DNA of 36,553 nt, from the NCBI GenBank assembly GCA_002309575.1, contig DBXP01000030.1:1-36553 (forward strand), in the 5' to 3' direction. The notes beneath the pieces are model-generated. The model saw only the letters and a list, made by a program, of their open reading frames with translations, was not told the DNA's origin and made no database searches. Every line of letters begins with the position of its first letter. Position 1 is the first letter of the stretch. This DNA is from a bacterium UBP6_UBA1209 (GTDB lineage Bacteria; UBP6; UBA1177). Of the stretch, positions 22,573 through 31,046 are shown piece after piece. Both the position numbers and the translations under genes were made by a program.

Positions 22573-24023
22573 AACAATTTGAAATCATTCAATCAATGAA
22601 AGAAAATGTATTTCCAAAATCAACCGGTCTTAATGCGGCTCTGCTGATAGGATCTTGTGCAAAAGGGACTCTTACTTCAAAATCCGATATCGACATCTCT
22701 CTTTGGATTGACAAAGAAGTTTTTGATATGGGGAAATTCATATCATTATTAAAAGAGTCCATTTCAGGCATAGAAAAAATTCTTCCGATAGCAATGCGCG
22801 GTAAAATTGCGGTCTATTTTTCGGATTGTCCAAAGATGGAACTGCTCATTTTTTCAACAATTGACGGACTTGACAAACATTTTCTCGGTTCGGAAATAGA
22901 AAACCGGCAGGAAAATATTTTATTTTCAAGAGACGGGCTTACTAAAGAAAAGCTCTTATCTCATCTAAGTAAAATCATTTTGCAAAAAGAAGAGAAGGCT
23001 CCTTATGAAAAAGAGAGAATTGTCAGAGAACTTGCCGACAGATTCATCTATGAATTTGAAAATGCCTCCTCCAAGCACAAAAGAAGTGACAATTATAAGT
23101 TTTATTTTGATTACAATATCGCTCTTCAGATAGCCGTGCAGCTTTCTTATATCGCCCGCGGAAGCATGGCGCATTATTATCTGCCTAAGAACTTTTCGAG
23201 CAGCATGAGCAATGAAAAAAAAGAGGAATTTATATCACTTGCCGGCTCGTTGTATCTTCCGGAAGCCAATAAGAAAAAAAGGTTGCTCCTTGATTTTTTC
23301 TATGAAGCTATACAGAACTGCAATATTCATTCCACAGCAGAAACCGATGACATGCAAGAGTTTCTTGAATCAGTCTACCGCCGTGATTATATTTGGAATT
23401 TTAGAGATATTTCTCTTTTCTGTAAAAATTGCAAAAGCGGATTGATATTCCGTTCTTCAAGTTTTACCAGATATCAACAAGATAAATCAGTTTTTGAATC
23501 TGTAATCAAACAATACAAAATCAATACGATAGTAGATCTGCGGGAAGATAAAGAATTGGAAGGAAATTCTTATGACACAGAAATATTAGAAACTCACGGT
23601 ATAAGATATCTTAATCTTGCAATCGATACAAAACGTCCGTTAGCAGACTTTGCAGAAAACTTGCAACTTGATATGGAAAAAGAATATCGCTGGTTTGCTG
23701 TCGGAAACAGGGATTTTTTTAAAAAATTCTTTACTCAAATAAATCCTGAAAAAGACATAACAATGATCCACTGTTTTGCAGGGAAGGATCGTACAGGTTG
23801 TGTCTGTGCACTAATAGAACTTCTTGCCGGAGAATCGAAAAATACTGTGGAAACTGATTATCTTGAAAGCGAAATGGATAGCAATATAAGGCATATAAGA
23901 GCATTTGTTGATGCGATTTATGAAAGCGGAGGATCCGAAAAATTTTTGTTGTCGTGCGGCGTTCCGGCTGAAACAATCAATTTCTGGAAAAAAACTATAA
24001 AAAGAGAGGGACGCAATGAATAA
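22569..24023 (+). CDS. Fusion of minimal nucleotidyltransferase and tyrosine phosphatase
   Basis: ATG 22569 gives 484 residues; GGGGAG lies about 8 nt upstream and the start overlaps the previous stop. The N-terminal part (about 1-110) is a polymerase-beta-type nucleotidyltransferase: LIGSCAKG followed by SDIDISLWID, giving the GS (28-29) and DxD (40-42) signatures. A helical middle region (about 125-275) may be a substrate-binding HEPN-like or nucleotidyltransferase helper domain. Residues about 290-484 are a tyrosine/dual-specificity phosphatase with HCFAGKDRTG (401-410) and the upstream TIVDLREDKE motif. Adding and removing a nucleotidyl or phosphate group in one chain is the obvious reading; the substrate is unknown. 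The gene looks more AT-rich than its neighbours. Confidence 0.85.
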   Translation: MKQFEIIQSMKENVFPKSTGLNAALLIGSCAKGTLTSKSDIDISLWIDKEVFDMGKFISLLKESISGIEKILPIAMRGKIAVYFSDCPKMELLIFSTIDGLDKHFLGSEIENRQENILFSRDGLTKEKLLSHLSKIILQKEEKAPYEKERIVRELADRFIYEFENASSKHKRSDNYKFYFDYNIALQIAVQLSYIARGSMAHYYLPKNFSSSMSNEKKEEFISLAGSLYLPEANKKKRLLLDFFYEAIQNCNIHSTAETDDMQEFLESVYRRDYIWNFRDISLFCKNCKSGLIFRSSSFTRYQQDKSVFESVIKQYKINTIVDLREDKELEGNSYDTEILETHGIRYLNLAIDTKRPLADFAENLQLDMEKEYRWFAVGNRDFFKKFFTQINPEKDITMIHCFAGKDRTGCVCALIELLAGESKNTVETDYLESEMDSNIRHIRAFVDAIYESGGSEKFLLSCGVPAETINFWKKTIKREGRNE

Positions 24024-24621
24024 CTTTTTAAGCGAGCTCCGAAAAATCAAGGATCCCGACAGCAAAACTATCGCCGTTTTAATTCGGCATGGAGAACGAG
24101 AAAACATACCAGAAGGAACTTTCGGAAACGAAATTCTCCTGACAGAAAAAGGAAAACATGATTCAACGGAACTTGGGAAACAGCTTGCTGCTCATCGAAT
24201 TAACAAAATTTTCACCAGTCCCGTCAAACGTTGTGTGCAAACTGCAGAGATGATAAAAAAAGGTTTGAGACAGGATGTTAAGATAATTCTTTCGAATCAG
24301 CTTGGGAATCCCGGATTTCATATTTCTAACGGACATACAGCCGGGAAAGCATTTTTGGATCACGGATGTTTCGGAGTTTTCGAGCGATTCTTACACAACG
24401 AGAATATCGAAGGTGTTGCCGACGCAAATTCTCTTAGAACCGACGCGGTCAACTGGCTGTATAAAGAAACTAAAGAAAATGGTCTGACCTTGTTTATAAC
24501 GCATGACTCGTTGATTGCTCATTTCGCATTCGCAAACAACATAAGAGAATATTCAGCCGACAATTGGGTCGATTTTCTGGATGGTATAATATTAAATTTT
24601 TCAGAGGGAACGAAAAAGTGA
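24016..24621 (+). CDS. Histidine phosphatase superfamily protein
   Basis: The product has 201 residues. The catalytic core is intact: RHGE with nucleophile His25, TSPVKRCVQTAE with the second Arg, and FITHD with His163. That is the branch 1 (phosphoglycerate mutase-like) pattern. It overlaps the phosphatase-nucleotidyltransferase gene by 8 nt. Members hydrolyse sugar phosphates, nucleotides or phosphoproteins; in this operon a sugar-phosphate or nucleotide-sugar intermediate is the likeliest substrate. It ends in a TGA shared with the GTG start of the carbamoyltransferase. Confidence 0.88.
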   Translation: MNNFLSELRKIKDPDSKTIAVLIRHGERENIPEGTFGNEILLTEKGKHDSTELGKQLAAHRINKIFTSPVKRCVQTAEMIKKGLRQDVKIILSNQLGNPGFHISNGHTAGKAFLDHGCFGVFERFLHNENIEGVADANSLRTDAVNWLYKETKENGLTLFITHDSLIAHFAFANNIREYSADNWVDFLDGIILNFSEGTKK

Positions 24622-26285
24622 AACCTACTCTCGCACTTTACGGCATAAAAGACCGCAACAACACAAAATATCCGGCTTTCGTTCACGATCACAATCTCTG
24701 TCTCATGCAGGACGGGAAAATTATTCAGTACCTGCAGCTGGAACGCTACACGCGGCGGAAGTATGATAACCGGCTGGATCTCTTCATTGAAGAACTGACA
24801 GGGAATCGAATTATCGATCTACCCGAAGATTTTGACTTCGTATGCGTCAATGATTTTACCGGAAACGCTTTCATTTCCTCTGGCGGAAGATGGCATTTCG
24901 AGTCCGATTTCCGGAAAACGCTTTCACCCTCGCTGATTCCGGCGCACGCTTACCTGAACGATGCCGGCGGTTTCGGCGGAAAAGAGTTGCCGGCTTTCTG
25001 CTGCCCGCACGAAATCGCACATATTTTTTCCCCCGTTCCTTTTTACGGAGAGTTTAGGGACAACAGTATTCTCGTTTCTTTTGACGGAGCTTCAAGCCTC
25101 GGAAATTATTCGGCATTTTTGTATCAAAACACTAAATTGACGCTTATTGAAAACAATTGGTCGGATTTAGGTTTTGCCTCAAAATTTTTCAACGACAACA
25201 AACTCTCCTTTCTTATGCTTGGCACAGAACAGACCGAGCATTGCTCCGTTCCCGGAAAACTCATGGGGTTTGCAAGTTGGGGAAAGTACGATCCTGAAAT
25301 TGAAATCTGGCTCCGTGAAAACGACTTTTTCAACCGCTACAATAATTTCAGCGGAAGCGGAATCCTTGATTCAATCAGGAAGCGCTTCGGTGATGTCTGT
25401 TCCGGCTTTGATACTCACAACGGTTTTTTGCAGGATTGTGCAGCAACTTTACAGCATATTTTTGAAAATGCAGTGCTTGAAAAACTCACTTCTCTTCAGG
25501 AAAAATTTCATGCAGATTATCTCTACTACGGCGGCGGTTGCGCACTGAACATCGTTACGAACACAAAAATCGTCGAAAGCGGACTCTTCAAGGATGTGTT
25601 TATCGCTCCCTGCTGCAATGACAGCGGTCTAAGCATAGGAGCTGCCGCATTTCTGGAAATACAGAAAGGAAACAAAATTCAATTTCACAATCCGTATCTC
25701 TGCAATATAGGACTTTCAGAAACAGAATATGAAGTTTCGGATTCTGAAATAAAGGCAACGGCAGAACTTCTTATGCAGCACAAAATTGTGGGAATCTGCA
25801 ACGGAACAGCGGAAACCGGCCCCCGCGCCCTCGGGAACAGAAGCCTTGTCGCTCTTGCCGACAGCAGAGAACTGGCTCGGAAAATTAGCATGGAAGTAAA
25901 AAAACGCGAGTGGTATCGTCCTGTCGCACCTATTATGCTGCTGGAGAATGCAAAAACAGCTGCCGAACAGAAAGTGTCATCTCTCGCCCGCTTTATGCTC
26001 CAGGACTTCACTGTCAAAAACGAATACCGTGAAGAAATGGCCGGAGTGATTCATGCGAACAATACTGCGAGGATACAGACTGTTGCGGACAAATCAGAAA
26101 ATCCGTTTATATTCCGCCTTCTTTCTTTTCTGCATGAAAAACACGGAGTGACTGCGCTTATCAATACCTCTTTCAACGCACAGGGCGAACCGATAGTCCA
26201 TACTGCGCAGCAGGCTTTACAGTCGGCGAAAAAGATGAACCTTGACGGAATAGTAATTAACGGAAAATTGGAGATTTTAAGATGA
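24618..26285 (+). CDS. NodU/CmcH-type carbamoyltransferase
   Basis: GTG 24618 gives 555 residues; the start overlaps the previous stop as GTGA and a GAGGG lies about 9 nt upstream. An in-frame TTG at 24564 lies inside the phosphatase gene and is disfavoured. The N-terminal domain starts like the family (LALYGIKDRNNTKYPAFVHDHN and QYLQLERYTRRKYDNR). The middle has FDGASSLGNYSAF and YYGGGCALN. The C-terminal YrdC-like part shows GPRALGNRSLVA (401-412), RPVAPIML and INTSFNAQGEPIVHT. These enzymes use carbamoyl phosphate and ATP to carbamoylate a hydroxyl on a sugar or antibiotic scaffold. Here the product of the operon's glycosyltransferase is the likely target. Confidence 0.92.
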   Translation: MKPTLALYGIKDRNNTKYPAFVHDHNLCLMQDGKIIQYLQLERYTRRKYDNRLDLFIEELTGNRIIDLPEDFDFVCVNDFTGNAFISSGGRWHFESDFRKTLSPSLIPAHAYLNDAGGFGGKELPAFCCPHEIAHIFSPVPFYGEFRDNSILVSFDGASSLGNYSAFLYQNTKLTLIENNWSDLGFASKFFNDNKLSFLMLGTEQTEHCSVPGKLMGFASWGKYDPEIEIWLRENDFFNRYNNFSGSGILDSIRKRFGDVCSGFDTHNGFLQDCAATLQHIFENAVLEKLTSLQEKFHADYLYYGGGCALNIVTNTKIVESGLFKDVFIAPCCNDSGLSIGAAAFLEIQKGNKIQFHNPYLCNIGLSETEYEVSDSEIKATAELLMQHKIVGICNGTAETGPRALGNRSLVALADSRELARKISMEVKKREWYRPVAPIMLLENAKTAAEQKVSSLARFMLQDFTVKNEYREEMAGVIHANNTARIQTVADKSENPFIFRLLSFLHEKHGVTALINTSFNAQGEPIVHTAQQALQSAKKMNLDGIVINGKLEILR

Positions 26286-26980
26286 ACTGGCGCGAAATAA
26301 AAGACAATCAAACGGAAAAACGGTTTTATTTTAACGGAAAACCCCTTTCCAAACAGTTCAAGTCGCTTCTCAAATTTCACGAACCGGGACTCGCACCTGT
26401 TGAGGATGAAAGCGGCTGGCATCATATTGATGTCAACGAAAATGCAATATATCCGGAACGTTACGAGCGGACTTTCGGCTTCTACTGCGGCCGTGCTGCG
26501 GTAACATCAAAAGAGGGTTGTTTTCACATCGGAACGGACGGAAAGTCAGTATATTCCGAACGATATGCATGGTGCGGAAATTTTCAGGAAAACATCTGCA
26601 CTGTCCGTGACAAAAACGGCAATTATTTTCACATCGGAACGGACGGAAAACGGCTTTACAAGGAAAGTTATCTTTATGCCGGCGATTTCCGCGACGAAAT
26701 TGCCTGTGTAAAATGTTCCGACGGTTTTTGGCGGCATATAAAGGCAGACGGCACTTTTCTGAACTCAAAAGGCTTTCTGGATCTGGGAGTTTTCCACAAA
26801 AATATCGCTCCTGCCCGAGACAAAGATGGCTGGTTTCATTCGGATGTCAGCGGCGAACCTCTTTATGCTGAAAGATATCTGAACATTGAACCGTTCTACA
26901 ACGGATTCGCTCTGGTAACGAATTTCGACTGGTCAAAAAAAATAATAAATGAAAAAGGAGAAACCATCTTATGGGTATGA
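26282..26980 (+). CDS. WG-like repeat protein (about 35-residue period)
   Basis: The product has 232 residues and overlaps the carbamoyltransferase by 4 nt. It consists of five repeats of about 34-35 residues. The marker is an aromatic-His-Ile step with histidines at 48, 82, 117, 152 and 186, each followed by (D/N)G-type turns and a Y-x-E-R/S-Y segment. The pattern YFHIGTDGKRLYKESYLYAGDF is the clearest unit. This resembles WG/KWG repeats, which form beta-rich, probably propeller-like scaffolds. There is no signal peptide or catalytic motif, so it may be an adaptor for the enzymes encoded around it. It ends in a TGA overlapping the epimerase start region. Confidence 0.8.
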   Translation: MNWREIKDNQTEKRFYFNGKPLSKQFKSLLKFHEPGLAPVEDESGWHHIDVNENAIYPERYERTFGFYCGRAAVTSKEGCFHIGTDGKSVYSERYAWCGNFQENICTVRDKNGNYFHIGTDGKRLYKESYLYAGDFRDEIACVKCSDGFWRHIKADGTFLNSKGFLDLGVFHKNIAPARDKDGWFHSDVSGEPLYAERYLNIEPFYNGFALVTNFDWSKKIINEKGETILWV

Positions 26981-27897
26981 AAGACAAAAAAATTCTGGTA
27001 ACAGGAGCTCTCGGCTTTATAGGACGCACGCTTCTGGAAACATTGGCAGAACAGGAAACCGGTACAGAACTTTACGGAATCGACATAAAAAAGTTCCCTG
27101 AAAATGGTGAAAAACTGAAATCCGTTCATTTCGAGAATATCGACATCAGGGATGAAGATAAAATCAAATCATATATCCGCAGAAACCACTTTGACGGGAT
27201 CGTGCATCTTGCAGCAGTAAGCCGTGTTGCGGTAGCGGAAGAAGACAAAAAGAAATGCATTGACACGAACTACAAGGGAACTAAATACATTTCGGAAGCA
27301 GTCAGCGAAAATCCCGATTCATGGATGATTTTCGGAAGCAGCAGGGAAGTTTACGGCGAGCAGGAAAATTTTCCTGTTTCAGAAGATGCGGAACTCCTTC
27401 CTCTCAACATTTACGGATTCTACAAACTGGAGGGAGAGCGTGTGGTCAGAAAAAACGTAAAAAAGCACTTTATTCTCCGTTTTTCGAATGTATACGGCAA
27501 CGAATACGACATTCCTGAACGTGTTATCCCGAAATTTGTCTCCGAAGCTCTCCGCGGCGGAGAGCTGGTGCTTGAGGGCGGAGAACAGATAATCGATTTT
27601 ACCCACATCAACGATACGGTTTCAGCTATTATCAAATGCATTAAAATGCTCTCAAACAATGAAATAGCGCAGGAAACGATGCATATTCTACCCGGGATTG
27701 GTCGTAAGATCACCGAAATAATTGATATTCTGCATGACAACGGAATAAATTTTTCCGTTAAAGTTAATCCGCCGAGAGACTATGATGTGCAGAGATTTAT
27801 AGGAAATCCTGAAAAATGCAGGCGAATACTTAAGAATCCTATGTTCATAGACTTGGAAACAGGAATTAAAGATCTCATCAGAATATATAAATCTTAA
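26971..27897 (+). CDS. NAD-dependent sugar epimerase/dehydratase (extended SDR)
   Basis: ATG 26971 gives 308 residues with AGGAG at 26956-26960; ATG 26977 is an alternative with poorer spacing. The NAD-binding motif is GALGFIG (12-18). The catalytic set is GSSREVYGE and YGFYK (Tyr148, Lys152). The later FSNVYGNEYDIPERVIPKF and DFTHINDTV resemble nucleotide-sugar epimerases and dehydratases of the UDP-glucose 4-epimerase class, though not GalE itself. It is the last gene of the operon and ends 19 nt before a convergent gene. Its probable role is supplying the sugar nucleotide for the operon's glycosyltransferase. Confidence 0.88.
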   Translation: MGMKDKKILVTGALGFIGRTLLETLAEQETGTELYGIDIKKFPENGEKLKSVHFENIDIRDEDKIKSYIRRNHFDGIVHLAAVSRVAVAEEDKKKCIDTNYKGTKYISEAVSENPDSWMIFGSSREVYGEQENFPVSEDAELLPLNIYGFYKLEGERVVRKNVKKHFILRFSNVYGNEYDIPERVIPKFVSEALRGGELVLEGGEQIIDFTHINDTVSAIIKCIKMLSNNEIAQETMHILPGIGRKITEIIDILHDNGINFSVKVNPPRDYDVQRFIGNPEKCRRILKNPMFIDLETGIKDLIRIYKS

Positions 27898-27916
27898 ACT
27901 TTTTCCATCCAAGACC

Positions 27917-29443
27917 TCAGAGAAGGGATTCCCCCAGAAATTCCAGCGGCGGAACAAACTTTTCGGCGTTGTAGAGCTCTATCATGAAATCGTCGTTCTG
28001 CTCTGTGTAAAGTTCCCAGACGACTCTTCCGTCGCGGGTCAGCTCGAAGAGGGACGAGTTTTCCGGGAGTCCGACCATCCCTTTTGTTACGAAAATATTG
28101 CCGTTTTCAAGGTAATCGGCGTCTCCGAAGGCGGGGGCGAACCACTTTCTGTCAAGCTCAGAGGCATCGAATTCAAAGGATATTTCGGCGGTCATCGAAT
28201 TTTCGTCGTAAATATACTCAATAACTCTCGAGTAGTTCCGCTCGTTCCAGCCGTTGTCGTAGAAGAGAAGCGCCTTTCCGTCTTTGCGGATTTTCGGGTC
28301 GTGAGGGTAGTCCGGCCAGGGAAACTCATGTTCGGATAGCATCGCAAAATCGCCGTCCTTGCCGAATTTCCACAAAATTTCCTTTGTTTCCATATCCATT
28401 TTGTAAAATCCGAGGCGGCGCGGGTTGATATAGAGAAAACGTTTTTCCGGGTCTGTGAAGGCGGTGTTTGTGTGGGTCCAGTCGCACCATTCGCTTTCAT
28501 CGTCCGCACAGGTTATGTCGTCGAAATAGTCGAGCGAATCGAGATAACCCCAGCTCCAGAGCTCGTTGTAGTCTCTGTCGACATTGACGATCCTGTCGGT
28601 AACGACTTTGTCCTGATAGACTGCCTGGATGAAAAGGATGGTTCCGTCGTCGAGCAGCCTGTAGTCATGATGCCAGCTGTTTTCAGCATAGTAATAGCTC
28701 GCTATATCTTTGGATTTCCAGAGGATATTGCCCTCAAGATCGATTTCGATGCCCTCTTCGGCCGGGATATCCTGCATACTGAATTCCTTTTGGATCCCGG
28801 CGAAAATCGTCTGGGTGTCTTCGCGGTAGTCGGCGTCGCTTATCATTGCGTAACCGGCGAGGTAGTGTTCGAAATACCAGACGACAAATCCCTCTGTATC
28901 GACCATGAATATCACGGGCGGCATCTCTACTGATTCGGGTTCGGCTAGCTGCGAAAAGAGAACGAACCCGGGCTGGACAAACTCCCTGTCGTTTGCGACA
29001 AGATATGGCTTTACGATAGAATCAGGTATATTTCCTGAATGAAATTCAGCTGTTGCGAGGAGCTCCGGTTCAGGTTCGTCCGAGTAGACTTCGATCTTGT
29101 AATCAAGATTTTCGTGCATTCCCCAGAGGAAGAAATAGTGCTCGCTTTTTGCTGTCTCTTCGCTGATTTTGTAGCCGGAGTGCTTTTCCGAGTAGTATTT
29201 TACAAAGGTTTTCCTCTCTTCGGTGGTTGAAAAGGCGAGTCTGCACGAGAGGACGTTTTTATCGTTTGCTGTGACTTTCAGGTCGTAAAGAGGGCCGTTT
29301 TCGGAAGTGTTGTCTTCATCAGGGATCACTTCGTGACCGCTGTCGGGAGTCTCCTGTGACGGAACGGAAATCCTGTTTTCGCACGAAATTAAAAAGAAGA
29401 GCGACAAAACAACGATTTTCAGAACAAGGGAAAAGTGAGACAT
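27917..29443 (-). CDS. Arylsulfotransferase-like (ASST family) lipoprotein
   Basis: The product has 508 residues. The lipobox FFLISC places lipidated Cys21. An Asp/Glu-rich linker and a fibronectin-like N-terminal domain (to about 170) follow. The rest is a beta-propeller of ASST type: FMVDTEGFVVWYFEH, WHHDYRLLDDGTILF, WTHTNTAF, DYPHDPKIRKDGKALLFYDNG and DGRVVWELYTEQN. The conserved His residues at HHD, WTHTN and HDP match the positions used for the sulfo-histidine and arginine/asparagine set of the family. Many lipidated relatives have not been tested for sulfotransfer. CGGAG precedes the start. It lies 28 nt downstream of the permease gene, probably one unit with it. Confidence 0.8.
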   Translation of the reverse strand: MSHFSLVLKIVVLSLFFLISCENRISVPSQETPDSGHEVIPDEDNTSENGPLYDLKVTANDKNVLSCRLAFSTTEERKTFVKYYSEKHSGYKISEETAKSEHYFFLWGMHENLDYKIEVYSDEPEPELLATAEFHSGNIPDSIVKPYLVANDREFVQPGFVLFSQLAEPESVEMPPVIFMVDTEGFVVWYFEHYLAGYAMISDADYREDTQTIFAGIQKEFSMQDIPAEEGIEIDLEGNILWKSKDIASYYYAENSWHHDYRLLDDGTILFIQAVYQDKVVTDRIVNVDRDYNELWSWGYLDSLDYFDDITCADDESEWCDWTHTNTAFTDPEKRFLYINPRRLGFYKMDMETKEILWKFGKDGDFAMLSEHEFPWPDYPHDPKIRKDGKALLFYDNGWNERNYSRVIEYIYDENSMTAEISFEFDASELDRKWFAPAFGDADYLENGNIFVTKGMVGLPENSSLFELTRDGRVVWELYTEQNDDFMIELYNAEKFVPPLEFLGESLL

Positions 29444-29471
29444 GACATACTCCGAAAACTAAAACAAGTAT

Positions 29472-30827
29472 TTACAGATACTTAACAAATATATACAGCG
29501 TGCTTATTGCGATCACGATTATTGCAGCCGGAGCGCTCAGCCTGCAGTATCTGCCCCAGCCGACAGGGTGTCCGGATTTTGCCGAAACGGATGTGCCGAC
29601 TACATTCGCGCTCGCTCCGATCGGTGTCCCGCTGCCGCCGATATCTGTTCCCATCGAAAGCGCCCATGCCATGGTTTCAAGCGAAACTCCTGTGGTCACA
29701 GAGAGTGATCTGATGACGGGGATCATTGTTGCGGCGAAAGGAATGTTGTCGATGAAGGCGCTCGCTACTGCCGAGACCCAGATGATTATGGCGATCATTA
29801 TGTGCGCATTTCCGGCGGAGACTCTTCCGATGAAGTCGGCTATGAGTTTGAGGATGCCGGTCTGCTCCAGGCCGCCTACGACGAAGAAAAGCCCGATGAA
29901 GAAAAGAAGCGTCTTGTAATCGACGCGCTTTAATATTTCAGGAGCGTATTTCGGCGAGCCTAGAAGGGTGAGCGCCGCTATTCCGAGGCCGATACTGGCT
30001 ACTGTGAGCCCTGTCTGCGCATGGGTCACGAGCAGGACGACCGCAATCGAAAAGATTATGCAGCTGTTGCTGAAGCCGATCCTGCTTCTTATTGCCGATT
30101 TCGGTGACGGGATTGTCGAAATGTCGATCTCTTTGCCGGCATTGACATACTCCTTCCGGCATACGATAAAGAAATAGACCAGAGTGAATGCAAGGCATAT
30201 GAATGCGATTATCCCGGTATTTTTGAAGAAGTCGCCGAAGGAGTAACCGAGACTTGTTCCGATAATGATATTCGGCGGATCACCGCACATCGTCGCCGAG
30301 CCGCCGAGGTTGGCGCAGAAAATTTCGGCAAGGATCATGCTTACCGGATTGAATTTGAGAAGCTGTGAAAGTTCGACCGTGACCGCAGCGAGAAAAAGGA
30401 TGACCGTTATGCTGTCGATGAACATCGAGAGGGCGAACGAAATCAGCATGAATGCGACGAAAATGTAGATCACGCGGTAGTGTACGAGTTTTGCCAGCCT
30501 CATGCAGAGCCAGCGGAAGAAGCCGGAAGAGCCCATGCCCTCGACCATGACCATCATTCCCGCGATGAAGAAGATCGTCGCCCAGTTTATCCCGCTTGAG
30601 TTCTCCGGGACGTCACCGGCGCTGTACCAGAAGCTTTTCGTCAGGATGGTTTTCAGATTCAGTGTCTCCATGATCGCGTCGGAGCTGTGCAGCCCGAGCC
30701 CGAAGACAAACAGGACAGTCAGAACGGCGCTGCCCAGCGTTACAAAGTGGCGCTCGATCTTTTCCGTTACCATGAGCGCGAACATCACAATAAATATCGT
30801 TACTGAAAGAATTTGTGCCAGTATCAC
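29472..30827 (-). CDS. ArsB/NhaD-family ion permease
   Basis: The product has 451 residues from GTG 30827, with GAGGG upstream. About 11-12 transmembrane helices alternate with short loops. The two pseudo-symmetric re-entrant motifs are present: GGSATMCGDPPNIIIG near residue 175 and GTDIGGSGTPIGASANVVG near residue 395. These are hallmark positions of the ion-transporter superfamily (ArsB, NhaD, CitM and related). The family includes Na+/H+ antiporters and arsenite or dicarboxylate carriers; the NhaD-like reading is slightly preferred, but the ion is not certain. It begins the leftward pair with the ASST-like lipoprotein. Confidence 0.85.
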   Translation of the reverse strand: MILAQILSVTIFIVMFALMVTEKIERHFVTLGSAVLTVLFVFGLGLHSSDAIMETLNLKTILTKSFWYSAGDVPENSSGINWATIFFIAGMMVMVEGMGSSGFFRWLCMRLAKLVHYRVIYIFVAFMLISFALSMFIDSITVILFLAAVTVELSQLLKFNPVSMILAEIFCANLGGSATMCGDPPNIIIGTSLGYSFGDFFKNTGIIAFICLAFTLVYFFIVCRKEYVNAGKEIDISTIPSPKSAIRSRIGFSNSCIIFSIAVVLLVTHAQTGLTVASIGLGIAALTLLGSPKYAPEILKRVDYKTLLFFIGLFFVVGGLEQTGILKLIADFIGRVSAGNAHIMIAIIIWVSAVASAFIDNIPFAATMIPVIRSLSVTTGVSLETMAWALSMGTDIGGSGTPIGASANVVGTSVSAKSGHPVGWGRYCRLSAPAAIIVIAISTLYIFVKYL

Positions 30828-31046
30828 GGCTATCCCTCATTCCTATACCATAATAATATATATATGACCTTCGTTTTTGCTGCGACGGTCAGAAAAAACT
30901 ATGCGTTATAGTACGGGAGTTTTTTTTTGCAATAAACAATCATTCATAAATATAATGCCTCCGCAAATTATTGATTTACTTGAGACTGCGGATGAAAAAA
31001 GAATGAAATCAAACCTTTCAGACAAGCCGGACTGGCTGAGGTAATC

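Noticed and set aside
30901..31044. 47-codon frame (inner ATG at 30955) just upstream of the patB-type gene
   Set aside because: It ends 2 nt before ATG 31047, which suits coupling, but it has no ribosome binding site and begins in a T-run; composition alone does not support it.
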